NCBI RefSeq assembly: GCF_009831215.1 | Contig: NZ_WUTW01000001.1 | Coordinates: 1,445,423-1,509,422 of the forward strand | Source: Actinomadura rayongensis | Lineage (GTDB): Bacteria; Actinomycetota; Actinomycetes; Streptosporangiales; Streptosporangiaceae | DNA length: 64,000 bases | Reading direction: 5' to 3' | Shown here: positions 47,709 to 55,286 of the stretch, piece after piece | Position numbering within the stretch: the first letter of the stretch is position 1 | Layout of the letters: each line of letters starts with the position of its first letter | Notes under the pieces: generated by a model | Told to the model about the DNA's origin: nothing | What the model saw: the letters and a program-made list of their open reading frames with translations, nothing else | The model's database searches: none | Position numbers and translations under genes: made by a program

Positions 47709-48203
47709 ATGCGCTTGTCCCGGCACCGTCTGCCCGCGTCCGCCCGCGACTCCCTCGCCCTGGAGCGGGGGGAGCGCGTGCTGGCGTTCGCGCCCACGCT
47801 CGGCGGCTCGCACGTCGTCGCGACGTCCACCGCCCTGCACGTGCCGGTCGTCGCCGGCGGGACGGCGCGGATCCCGTGGGAGCGGATCGAGCAGGCGTCG
47901 TGGCGGGACGGGCGGCTGCGCGTCCAGGAGATCCTGGGCGGCCCGGCGCACGAGATCGGGCTCACCGACGCCGGTTCGGTGCCCGAGACGGTCCGCGAGC
48001 GCGTGACGTCCACCGTCGTCGTGAACCACCAGGCGCCGCTGCCCGGCGGCGGCTCGGTGCGGATCGCGGGCCGCCGCCCGGCGACGGGGGGAGAGGTGCG
48101 GTGGTCGCTCCAGTTCGACGCCGGGGCGGACCCCGACGACCCGGGCCTGCGCGCCCAGGCCGAGCAGATCCTCACCGAACTGCGCGAACGCACCGGCCTC
48201 TGA
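47709..48203 (+). CDS. Conserved actinobacterial protein, possible PH-like fold
   Basis: 164 residues. SLALERGERVLAFAPTLGGSHVVATSTALHVP then RIPWERIEQASWRDGRLRVQE looks like a PH-like (bPH) beta-strand pattern in which W-E-R-I-x-x-A-x-W marks a turn. Followed by a helical tail (LRAQAEQILTELRERTG). I do not know its function. ATG 47709 is the only good start. It lies 17 bases after the glycosidase and is convergent with the YtxH-like gene. Confidence 0.72.
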   Translation: MRLSRHRLPASARDSLALERGERVLAFAPTLGGSHVVATSTALHVPVVAGGTARIPWERIEQASWRDGRLRVQEILGGPAHEIGLTDAGSVPETVRERVTSTVVVNHQAPLPGGGSVRIAGRRPATGGEVRWSLQFDAGADPDDPGLRAQAEQILTELRERTGL

Positions 48204-48455
48204 TCAGTTCGGCGGCACCGCGACGGGACCGGGGGCGTCCTCGTTCCGGCGCCGCAGCGCGTCCGCCTTCTCCTTCGCGGCCCCGGCCAGGCCGGCGCCG
48301 CGCTCCTTCAGCGTCTCCGCCTTCTCCCGGACGGCCGGGCTGCCCGAGAACTTCGCCCAGCCCGCCCTGATCTGCTCGTACCGCTCGCGCCCCGCCTTGG
48401 CCCCGAGGACGTACCCGACGGCGGCTCCGGCGAGGAACGTGGTGCGGATCTTCAT
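48204..48455 (-). CDS. YtxH-like small membrane-associated protein
   Basis: 83 residues: MKIRTTFLAGAAVGYVLGAKAGRERYEQIR gives a short glycine-rich hydrophobic helix followed by a charged amphipathic helix (KAETLKERGAGLAGAAKEKADALRRR). This is common in actinobacteria as a YtxH-like, stress-type protein of unknown role. GGAGGTGGAC before the ATG fixes the start. Confidence 0.75.
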   Translation of the reverse strand: MKIRTTFLAGAAVGYVLGAKAGRERYEQIRAGWAKFSGSPAVREKAETLKERGAGLAGAAKEKADALRRRNEDAPGPVAVPPN

Positions 48456-48607
48456 GTCCACCTCCGCTCGACTGCCTGCCCAGCCGTCCCTACCCGCCCC
48501 GACGCGCTCCATCCCGCGCCCGCCGGATATGCGTGCGCGAACCGCTCGCCGGATGCGCTAACCTAATCCTGCCCGCAGGGGACCGCAGGTCCCGCAGGCA
48601 GAAGCGA

Positions 48608-48680
48608 TCCCGCGTAGCTCAATTGGCAGAGCAGCCGGCTGTTAACCGGCAGGTTATTGGTTCGAGTCCAATCGCGGGAG
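48608..48680 (+). tRNA. tRNA-Asn (anticodon GTT)
   Basis: 73-nt cloverleaf: acceptor arms TCCCGCG and CGCGGGA, discriminator G, D-arm TAGCTCAATTGGCAGAGCA, anticodon stem GCCGG/CCGGC with loop CTGTTAA (GTT), T-arm with GGTTCGAGTCC. CCA is not encoded directly after the discriminator. It is a common kind of integration target, and the next 3.7 kb looks island-like. Confidence 0.97.
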
Positions 48681-48720
48681 CCCCATGCGCACTACTGGAA
48701 CTTTTGCCCGAACGGACATC

Positions 48721-48750
48721 GGCTGGCAGGGCGTGCAGACCATGAGCAGG
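48721..48750. repeat. Left copy of 30-bp imperfect direct repeat flanking the island
   Basis: Starts GGCTGGCAGGGCGTGCAGAC and ends GACCATGAGCAGG. It differs from the copy at 52358 by three substitutions and one inserted base. It lies 40 bases after tRNA-Asn. Confidence 0.7.
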
Positions 48751-48780
48751 CCTCTCCTTGTGACCAGGGAGGGGCCTGCT
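48745..48780 (+). terminator. Hairpin after tRNA-Asn
   Basis: AGCAGGCC pairs perfectly with GGCCTGCT, with partly paired CTCC/GGGAG inside. It is 65 bases downstream of the tRNA and probably ends its transcript. It overlaps the end of the left direct repeat. Confidence 0.7.
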
Positions 48781-48929
48781 GCTGTTCGTGTGGTGTGTGG
48801 TGTTGCTGCCGGTTCGTGCGCGGCGCCGGGAAGCGCTGGGCGCTGACGGGACGGGCTTGGTGTCGGCGTCCGGCGGGGGCGAGTCTTGGCTGTCGTCCTG
48901 CAGCGCGTGGAGGCTGGCGAACGGCTCTT

Positions 48930-49084
48930 GGAGGAGCTGGGACAGCTTGCTCACTCCCACCCGCTTGGCGGCGCCGTTGCGCGGCCGGGTGCGCAGGCCG
49001 CAGTCGTAGAGTTCCTCCCGGCAGGTCGGCGAGCGTCCAGTCGCCGGTGGCGTACAGCTCGAAGGCCAATCGCACCAGCGATCT
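48930..49084 (-). pseudogene. Serine recombinase (large resolvase/integrase) remnant
   Basis: Two frames carry adjoining pieces of the region after the catalytic domain of a large serine recombinase: LVRLAFELYATGDWTLADL, then, after a one-base shift near 49020, EELYDCGLRTRP and VGVSKLSQLLQ. Family members read LVRLAFELYATGxYxLxxLAEELYDRGLRTRP continuously. The catalytic Ser domain and the C-terminus are missing. The fragment ends exactly where the dehydrogenase remnant begins. Confidence 0.75.
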
Positions 49085-49089
49085 TTGAC

Positions 49090-49660
49090 AGCGGGACCAC
49101 CCAAGACGACCTGCGGGTGATCGGCCTGGAAGCCGAACGGGTCTCCTGCGTGGGAAAAGATCCCTCGCCGCAAACCGCTCTTGGCGTCTACGCGGCGATC
49201 ACCGCTGCGGTCTGCCATCTGCGGGGCACCCGCGATCTGACGGGTGTGCGAGCAGCCGTGCAGGGTGTCGGGCATGTCGGCGAGGCGCTCGCCCGGCTGC
49301 TGGCACGTGATGGCGCGGAACTGGTGATCAGCGACGTGCGGGCAGAGGCGGCGGGCGAACAACGTGCTCGCCGCGCCGGAACACGGCGTGGAGCTGCACC
49401 GCAGGGGAGTCCTTTATGCGCCCGACTACGCGGCCAACGCCGGTGGGATCATCTACCTCGCCGAGGAGCTGCGGGGTCATGACCTTCCCACGGCCGCGCG
49501 CCGGATCATGGCGATCGGTGAAACCTTGACCAAGGTCTGGCGAACCTCCCGCGAGCAGGACCTGCCGCCGGAGGAGGTCGCCGATCGCATGGCGGAGCAG
49601 CGCATCGAGGCCATGCGCCGGCTGAGCCCCCGCCCCTTGCCGGCGCGGGCCGTGTACTAG
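49090..49660 (+). pseudogene. Leu/Phe/Val dehydrogenase remnant (N-truncated, internally deleted, frameshifted)
   Basis: The first segment reads SGTTQDDLRVIG and VGKDPSPQTALGVYAAITAA, then a Rossmann motif VQGVGHVGEALARLLARDGAELVISD. The frame then shifts and resumes at ANNVLAAPEHGVELHRRGV and YAPDYAANAGGIIYLAEELR to the stop at 49660. The N-terminal roughly 130 residues and about 60 residues between VISD and ANNV are missing. The relation is clear, but whether it was a Val, Leu or Phe enzyme is not; the neighbouring phenylalanine hydroxylase hints at Phe catabolism. A GTG at 49364 could start a 98-residue leftover. Confidence 0.85.
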
Positions 49661-49833
49661 CGATCACGTCAAGTGCCTGCTCTCGCCCGTCGCGCCCAAG
49701 GCGCGACGGGCTGGGGCGTTACGGTCGGGTCGCCGTAGGCCGCGCCGTTGAGCATGCCGAAGGCGCGGGGCTTCCCTAGGAGCGCCGCTCGGTGGACCCT
49801 CGCAGAAGCAGACAGTCGACAAGGAGGACTGAA

Positions 49834-50712
49834 TTGTTCGAGGAAGCCCAGTACTTCGCTCCTGTGACGCGGGACGAACACGGGGCGGTGACGGTAGAGC
49901 TGGCGCAGACTCACCCGGGTTTCGCCGACCCGGTCTACCGTGAGCGCCGTAACCAGATCGCTCATCTCGCACTCAACCATCGGCGCGGCGAGCCGATCCG
50001 GCAAGCCCGCTACACCGCCGAGGAGCATGAAGTGTGGCGGCTCGTCTCGGCCGAACTGAAGGCCAAGCACGAGGTCTACGCCTGCGCCGAGTACCTGGAC
50101 GCCAAGGACCGCCTGGACGTGCCCGCCGACCGGGTGCCGCAGCTGGAGGAGGTGTCCCGGCTGCTGGAGCCGCTGACCGGGTTCCGCTACCTGCCGGCCG
50201 CCGGGCTGGTCCCGCTCCGCGACTTCTACGGGTCCCTGGCGGACTCCTACTTCCACTCCACGCAGTACATCCGGCACCACAGCGTCCCGTTCTACACGCC
50301 CGAGCCGGACGTGATCCACGAGGTGATCGGGCACGGCAACGCCCTGGCGTCCGACCGGTTCGCCGCCCTCTACCGCGCCGCCGGAGGGGCCGCCCGCCGC
50401 GTCGAGACGACCGAGGCCCTGGAGTTCGTCTCCAAGGTCTTCTGGTTCACTCTCGAGTTCGGCGTGCTGTACGAGGACGGCGAGCTGCGCGCCTACGGTG
50501 CGGGGATCCTGTCGTCGTACGGCGAGATCGAGGAGTTCCGGCACATGCACATCCACCCGCTCGACCTCAAGATCATGGGTTCGACGCACTACGACATCAC
50601 CAAATACCAGGACCACCTGTTCGCCGCCGACTCCCTCGCCCAGGTCGAGGACGTCGCGGGCGCCTTCTGGGACACCTGCACCGACGACTCGATCGCTGCA
50701 CTCAGCAGGTAG
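49834..50712 (+). CDS. phhA: Phenylalanine 4-monooxygenase (aromatic amino acid hydroxylase)
   Basis: 292 residues. Non-haem iron enzyme converting Phe to Tyr with tetrahydropterin. The iron site is VIHEVIGHGNAL (two His) and the Glu in GAGILSSYGEIEEF; QYIRHHSVPFYTPEPDV precedes it. The TTG at 49834 is chosen because AAGGAGG lies six bases upstream and FEEAQYFAPVT matches family starts. It appears intact although its neighbours are decayed. No regulatory ACT domain, as usual in bacteria. Confidence 0.93.
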   Translation: MFEEAQYFAPVTRDEHGAVTVELAQTHPGFADPVYRERRNQIAHLALNHRRGEPIRQARYTAEEHEVWRLVSAELKAKHEVYACAEYLDAKDRLDVPADRVPQLEEVSRLLEPLTGFRYLPAAGLVPLRDFYGSLADSYFHSTQYIRHHSVPFYTPEPDVIHEVIGHGNALASDRFAALYRAAGGAARRVETTEALEFVSKVFWFTLEFGVLYEDGELRAYGAGILSSYGEIEEFRHMHIHPLDLKIMGSTHYDITKYQDHLFAADSLAQVEDVAGAFWDTCTDDSIAALSR

Positions 50713-51056
50713 GGATGCAGAACTGACGCGCGGCTGACGTCCTCTCACGCCCGGGGTGATGGGGTGGGTGCCGGGCAGGATGTGAAACCCGGCATGGATA
50801 TAGCGATGGCGGGCACCGCAGAATAGGGGAAGCGGTAGGGGCGGGACCGCTGCGCGCGGAACTCGCCGATCTCGCGACGGCCCGAGGCATAGCCACCTCT
50901 CGCACCGCTGAGCGCCTTACCGAGGATGCCGGTAGGGATCTCAAGCGGTCACCCACGCCGTGGAGTTCGCGTGTGCCCCGACCATGCGGGCCGATGAGCA
51001 GCACACGGATCAAGACCTCCGCCTTGCCGTGCTGACGAGAACCTTCGGGACAAGGC
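50713..51056. other. Non-coding stretch inside the island
   Basis: No open frame with a credible start or Shine-Dalgarno. Short peptide-like stretches on the + strand (such as LRAELADLATARGIATSRTA and HAVEFACAPTMRADEQ) look coding in composition but are broken, so they may be further gene remnants. I could not assign them. Confidence 0.4.
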
Positions 51057-52193
51057 TTATTTGGACGCGCTGCGGACTGTGCTGCTGGAGGTCGCGAGGA
51101 TCGCGACGCAGAGCATCGTCGCGGCGAGCGCGGCGAGGGTTGGCTCGGCGCCCATCGATTCCACCAGCCAGCCCGCGACAATCGATCCCAGGGGAATGGT
51201 CCCCCAGGCGACGAGCAGAATGCCGCTTTTCACTCGGCCGAGGAGGCGGGCGGGAATGATCGTGTATTGATAGCTGACGACGACGACATTCCACAGCGTT
51301 CCGACGAACGCCATCATGAAGACGAGCGCACTGAGTGCGAGCGGATGCGAGAAGGTGAACTGGAGGACGAGGAGTGCGGTCCACCCCCAGGTGGCGCCGA
51401 TGACGATGGTTCCCGGACGGGCCCGGCGCTGGAACGACGGTGCGGCGAAAGCGCCGGCCATGCCCCCCGCGCCGAGGCAGCCGAGGACCAGTCCGATGAC
51501 TCCGCCCGAATCTCCCCGGTCGCGCATGAGGACGATCAGCACCAGGGTGAGAGCCTCGAAGACGATGTTGACGATGCCGACGAGCAACACCGAAAGGCGG
51601 ATGAAGGGCTGCCGCCACAGGAACCGCATGCCTTCGGCGAGTTCATGGAGCGGTGTGCCCGATCTGTCCTCGCGTTGAGGCCCGAGGCGTGACCTGATCG
51701 CCGCCAGCGTGAGCAGCGATACCGCGTACGACACGGCGTCGACGAGGAACGGCACGCTGCGCGAAAGACTGAACATCCACCCGCCGAGCGTGCGGCCGAC
51801 CCATCCCGCGGCTCGGTCGCGTGCCTCGTTGACCGACAGCGCCCCGGGTATCTGGGCCGCCGGCACGATCATGGGCAGGGACGCCTTTTCCGCGACGCTG
51901 AAGAACACGAACGCCGTGCCCTCCACGAATCCCACGAGCAGGATCTGGCCGAAGGTGAGGCGATCCAGGAACAAGGCGGCGGGGATACTACCGAGCGCCA
52001 CTGCGCGGCTCGCCTCGCAGAGGAACATGAGGCGCCTGCGGTCGCACCGGTCGACGACGACCCCGGAGGGCAGGAAGAAAAGCAGGTACGGCAGCGTGGC
52101 GACGAAACCGGCAACTCCCGCCTTGCCCGCCGACTGGGTCTCATTGAGGACGAGCAGCGGGAAGGCGACCGACGAGGCCCGCGATCCGAGCAC
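51057..52193 (-). CDS. MFS transporter with unresolved 5' end
   Basis: 378 residues from GTG 52193, with ten or eleven hydrophobic segments: AFPLLVLNETQSAGKAGVAGFVATLPYLLF, GVVVDRCDRRRLMFLCEASRA, VEGTAFVFFSVAEKASLPMIVP. Family N-termini continue upstream, and the same frame does so here as LTPLRRNRDFLLLWCGQ and TVSVLGSR (to about 52253, including a TTA codon), but no ATG/GTG/TTG is found. An ATG at 52329 starts a good leader in another frame (MSPVVSGAEAEEASDR). So either a frameshift near 52245 or a non-standard start exists. Drug-efflux type by similarity; substrate unknown. Confidence 0.7.
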   Translation of the reverse strand: MLGSRASSVAFPLLVLNETQSAGKAGVAGFVATLPYLLFFLPSGVVVDRCDRRRLMFLCEASRAVALGSIPAALFLDRLTFGQILLVGFVEGTAFVFFSVAEKASLPMIVPAAQIPGALSVNEARDRAAGWVGRTLGGWMFSLSRSVPFLVDAVSYAVSLLTLAAIRSRLGPQREDRSGTPLHELAEGMRFLWRQPFIRLSVLLVGIVNIVFEALTLVLIVLMRDRGDSGGVIGLVLGCLGAGGMAGAFAAPSFQRRARPGTIVIGATWGWTALLVLQFTFSHPLALSALVFMMAFVGTLWNVVVVSYQYTIIPARLLGRVKSGILLVAWGTIPLGSIVAGWLVESMGAEPTLAALAATMLCVAILATSSSTVRSASK

Positions 52194-52357
52194 GGAGACC
52201 GTCTGACCGCACCAGAGGAGAAGAAAATCGCGGTTGCGGCGCAGCGGTGTTAACCGATCCGGTCGACCGTCGACTCCCCGTGCGATCAGATGCCTCCTCG
52301 GCCTCCGCGCCGGACACGACCGGACTCATGATACGGCCGCATTCCTCGATCAGCATT

Positions 52358-52388
52358 GGCTGGCGGGACGTTGCGGACCATGAGCAGG
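52358..52388. repeat. Right copy of 30-bp imperfect direct repeat flanking the island
   Basis: Starts GGCTGGCGGGACGTTGCGGA and ends GACCATGAGCAGG. It lies just before the DUF5997 stop. With the copy at 48721 it brackets the 3.6 kb of recombinase remnant, dehydrogenase remnant, phhA and MFS. Confidence 0.7.
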
Positions 52389-52396
52389 CGGGGGCG

Positions 52397-52780
52397 TCAG
52401 GCTTTGGCGCGCTGCTCCTTGAGGCGGAGTTCTTCCTTGCGGACGTCGGCCTGGACGGCCTGCTCGCGTTCCAGCCAGTCGGGCTTCTCGGCCTTCAGCT
52501 TCTCGATCTCGGCCGTGGTGAGGAAGTCCGTGATTCCGGCGCGGGCCAGGCCCGAGACGGAGACGCGGAGCTTGGCGGCGGCGACCTGGCGGGGGTGGGG
52601 GCCCTCGCGGCGCAGGGTCGTGAGCCATGCGGGCGGGTCGGCTTGGAGCGCGTTCAATTCGTCCCGGGAGACGAAGCCTTCCTGGAACTCGGCGGGTGCT
52701 GCCGACAGCAGGATCCCCAGCTTCTTGGCCGCGGTCGCGGGCTTCATGGTCTGCGGGGTCTTTGCTTTGGACGTGCCCAT
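52397..52780 (-). CDS. DUF5997 family protein
   Basis: 127 residues, soluble and charged: KPATAAKKLGILLSAAPAEFQ, then DELNALQADPPAWLTTLRREGPHPRQVVAAKLRVS-like block and a long helical tail (EIEKLKAEKPDWLEREQ). Matches the actinobacterial DUF5997 family; function unknown. It stands divergent from the orphan LysR-type domain gene, an arrangement I recall in Streptomyces. Confidence 0.78.
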   Translation of the reverse strand: MGTSKAKTPQTMKPATAAKKLGILLSAAPAEFQEGFVSRDELNALQADPPAWLTTLRREGPHPRQVAAAKLRVSVSGLARAGITDFLTTAEIEKLKAEKPDWLEREQAVQADVRKEELRLKEQRAKA

Positions 52781-52835
52781 GGCCTCAAGGGTAGTCAGTT
52801 GTGGGGGACTCCCCGGACGTGACTAGGGTTGCGGC

Positions 52836-53519
52836 GTGACCGACGGTGAGTTCCGGCTGGCCTACGTGCCGGGGGTGACGCCCGGGAAATGGGCCGGGGT
52901 GTGGGCCGAGCGGGTCCGGGAGGTGCCGCTCCGGCTGCTGCAGACGTCGGCGGCGGAGATCGTCCCCCTGCTGCGGAGCGGCGGTGCGGACGCCGCGTTC
53001 GTGCGCCTGCCCGTCGACCGCGAAGCCCTCCACGTGATCCCGCTGTACACGGAAATGACCGTGGTCGTGGTGCCCAAGGATCACGCGGTGGCCGCAGTGG
53101 AGGAGCTGGTGCTCGCCGATCTCGCTGACGAGGACGTCTTCGATCCTCTCGACGACGTCCTGACCTGGGACGACCGGCCCGGCCAACCTGCCTTCACCCG
53201 TCCTGAGAGCACCGCCGCCGCGATCGAGCTGGTGGCGTCGGAAGCCGGCGTCCTGCTGCTCCCGCAGTCTCTGGCCCGCCTCCACCACCGCAAGGACCTC
53301 ACCTACCGGACCGTGACGGACGCGCCCCAGTCCCAGATCGGCCTGGCCTGGCTCGACGCCGAAACGACCGACCTCATGGAAGAACTGATCGGCATCGTCC
53401 GCGGTCGCACCCCCAACAGCTCCCGTGGCCGCGCCCCCCGGCAACAGCCGACACCGAAGAAGCCACCGCAACAACGCCCGACCTCCAAACACCGCCCCCA
53501 AAAGCGCCGCCGGAAATGA
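52836..53519 (+). CDS. LysR-type substrate-binding domain protein without DNA-binding domain
   Basis: 227 residues. FRLAYVPGVTPGKWAGVW, VRLPVDREALHVIPLYTEMTVVV and SEAGVLLLPQSLARLHHR form a LysR-type periplasmic-binding-like effector domain, but the usual N-terminal winged helix is absent; GTG 52836 is the only start and no helix-turn-helix lies upstream. A Lys/Arg/Pro-rich tail of about 40 residues (PKKPPQQRPTSKHRPQKRRR) is appended. It could be a ligand-binding partner of another regulator; function unknown. Confidence 0.82.
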   Translation: MTDGEFRLAYVPGVTPGKWAGVWAERVREVPLRLLQTSAAEIVPLLRSGGADAAFVRLPVDREALHVIPLYTEMTVVVVPKDHAVAAVEELVLADLADEDVFDPLDDVLTWDDRPGQPAFTRPESTAAAIELVASEAGVLLLPQSLARLHHRKDLTYRTVTDAPQSQIGLAWLDAETTDLMEELIGIVRGRTPNSSRGRAPRQQPTPKKPPQQRPTSKHRPQKRRRK

Positions 53520-53823
53520 CGAGCGTCCTGCTCGCCTTGTATCCCGCGCCGCGATGATCCTCCGTCGGCCGACGCTGCGGCGCGCAACGCCCTGGTCCCC
53601 GGTGCTCGGGCTCTCTTCGGTCGGGGCCAATCGGGCGTGCTCGTGAACGCTTTCATCGGTTCGGGGAGTTGCCCACGGCCCTTTCCGGTCGCCGGTGGTG
53701 TGCGCGGGGAGTCTTGCTTCTGAAGGGTGAGATTTTCGTGACAGTCTTTGCGGAATGAATGTATCGCCAGCACGGCGCGTACCGTCTATGCTGCGATCGA
53801 ACCCCGCTCGGAAGGATTTCCGC
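53520..53823 (+). other. Intergenic region upstream of lsr2
   Basis: No credible gene. The last 100 bases are AT-richer (around 53700-53795), with TATGCT at 53787 and TACCGT at 53779 as possible -10 elements; no convincing -35 pairs with them. This is probably the lsr2 promoter area. lsr2-type genes are often autoregulated at AT-rich sites. Confidence 0.4.
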
Positions 53824-54153
53824 ATGGCACAGAAGGTCAAAGTCCTCCTCGTTGACGACATCGACGGAGGAGAGGCGGATGAGACCGTCGGCTTCGGGCT
53901 GGACGGCGCGCTGTACGAAATTGACCTGAGCGACAAGCACGCCGCCGAACTCCGCGACCTCCTGGAACCGTTCGTCCGGCACGCGCGCCGGGCGCGTCCC
54001 AAGAACGCCCAGGGTGCGCGGCCCGCGCGGACGCAGTCGAACCGCGACCGGTCCGCCGAGATCCGCGAGTGGGCGAGGTCGCGCGGCATCCAGGTCAACG
54101 ATCGCGGCCGTATCCCGGCGACCGTGATCGAGCAGTACGAAAACGCCCATTAG
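53824..54153 (+). CDS. lsr2: Lsr2 nucleoid-associated xenogeneic silencer
   Basis: 109 residues. N-terminal dimerisation domain MAQKVKVLLVDDIDGGEADET and YEIDLSDKHAAELRDLL, basic linker, C-terminal DNA-binding domain EIREWARSRGIQVNDRGRIPATVIEQY with the AT-hook-like RGR. Lsr2 bridges AT-rich DNA and silences acquired genes, the functional analogue of H-NS. GGAAGGA precedes the ATG. The upstream in-frame ATG at 53755 gives a leader unlike the family, so 53824 is preferred. Confidence 0.95.
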   Translation: MAQKVKVLLVDDIDGGEADETVGFGLDGALYEIDLSDKHAAELRDLLEPFVRHARRARPKNAQGARPARTQSNRDRSAEIREWARSRGIQVNDRGRIPATVIEQYENAH

Positions 54154-54169
54154 GGTCGGCCGGTAGATT

Positions 54170-54191
54170 GGCCGCCGGTCGTCCGGCGGCC
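54170..54191 (+). terminator. lsr2 terminator hairpin
   Basis: GGCCGCCGG and CCGGCGGCC form a perfect 9-bp stem with a TCGT loop, 16 bases after the stop. Confidence 0.75.
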
Positions 54192-54563
54192 GGTCCCGCC
54201 GAATTGAGGGCGTCGCCCGGCGGTGATCGAGCCGTCTAACGATGGCGCGATCACCGGCCGGCGTTGCGCGGGCGTTCCGGAGTATTGCCGGATCCGGCGG
54301 CCGGCTCATTCATCGATTGCGTTCATGCGGGCGCCGCACCGGAGAGTGTGCGCCTTTGCGCCCGGCCGGGACGGCTCCCCGGCGGCGCTGTGACACGCCG
54401 TGCTCGGGGTTTCCGGAGAACCGTCCCGGGTTCGGGCAGGACGGGACGGAAGGCGTCGTCACACCGCCGTACCACTGCCTGAGTCACAATTTGTACCACA
54501 CAGTGCGCTCGGTCCCATGTGTAATCCATGACACGTGATCAACAGGGACCGCCCGCCGAGTCG
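54192..54563. other. Convergent intergenic region, partly AT-rich
   Basis: No gene recognised. The right end (54480-54545) is strikingly AT-rich for this genome (CACAATTTGTACCACACAG and GTGTAATCCATGACACG) and could hold a promoter, a small RNA or an Lsr2 site. Nothing decides among these. Confidence 0.4.
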
Positions 54564-55286
54564 TCAGGCGTCGCGGCGGAGCAGGGCGAACGCGCCCAGG
54601 GCGAGGGCGGCGGCGGCCCACGCGGCGAGCACGGCGAGTCCCTTCCACGGCCCGATCGGCAGGCCGTCCACGTGCAGCGACCGCACGGCGAGGCCCGCGT
54701 TCATCGGCGTGATCTGCTCCAGATGCCGCCGCCAGGCCGGGTCCCGGACGAGCGGGACGAGCACCGGCGACAGATAGAACAGCCCGAGTACGACCCCCGA
54801 CGCCGCCGCTGCGTCCCGCACCGCGACGGCGATCCCGAGCGCGAGCAGCGCGACCAGCACCAGGAAGAGCGTCGATCCGAACGCCGCCCGCAGCACCGCG
54901 CCGGACGGCCCGAGATCGAGCCCGAGCCACCGTCCGGCGAGCAGCGCGCCCGCCGCCGCGACCGCCCCGGCCAGCGCGACCGGCCCGCCGAGCACGACTG
55001 CCTTGGCGGCGAGCACGGCACTACGGCGCGGCGTCGCGGCGAGCGTCGTGCGGATCATGCCGGTCGCGTACTCGGCGCCGACCGGCAGGGCGACCAGGAG
55101 CGCGACGATCGCGGGCCCGAGGTCGAGCCCGGCGAGGGCGGCGCGGCCCGGGTCGGCGCCCGCCTTCGCCGTCCCGGCGGCGACCGCGCCGAGTCCCACG
55201 ATCGCCACGGCCAGCACGAGCGGGGCGAGCAGGATCCCGCCGCCGGTGCGGAGCTTCGTCCACTCCGCGTGCACGGCGCGCCTCAT
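54564..55286 (-). CDS. ABC transporter permease (short)
   Basis: 240 residues with six hydrophobic segments, beginning VHAEWTKLRTGGGILLAPLVLAVAI and containing GAEYATGMIRTTLAATPRRSAVLAAKAVVL, the typical block of ABC-2-type export permeases. It overlaps the upstream permease gene as ATGA. Last gene of the leftward ATPase-permease-permease operon. Confidence 0.87.
   Translation of the reverse strand: MRRAVHAEWTKLRTGGGILLAPLVLAVAIVGLGAVAAGTAKAGADPGRAALAGLDLGPAIVALLVALPVGAEYATGMIRTTLAATPRRSAVLAAKAVVLGGPVALAGAVAAAGALLAGRWLGLDLGPSGAVLRAAFGSTLFLVLVALLALGIAVAVRDAAAASGVVLGLFYLSPVLVPLVRDPAWRRHLEQITPMNAGLAVRSLHVDGLPIGPWKGLAVLAAWAAAALALGAFALLRRDA

Noticed and set aside
48655..48690. Classical tRNA-3'-end attachment site duplication
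   Set aside because: The tRNA-Asn 3' sequence does not recur near 52.3 kb; the repeat found begins 40 bases downstream of the tRNA.
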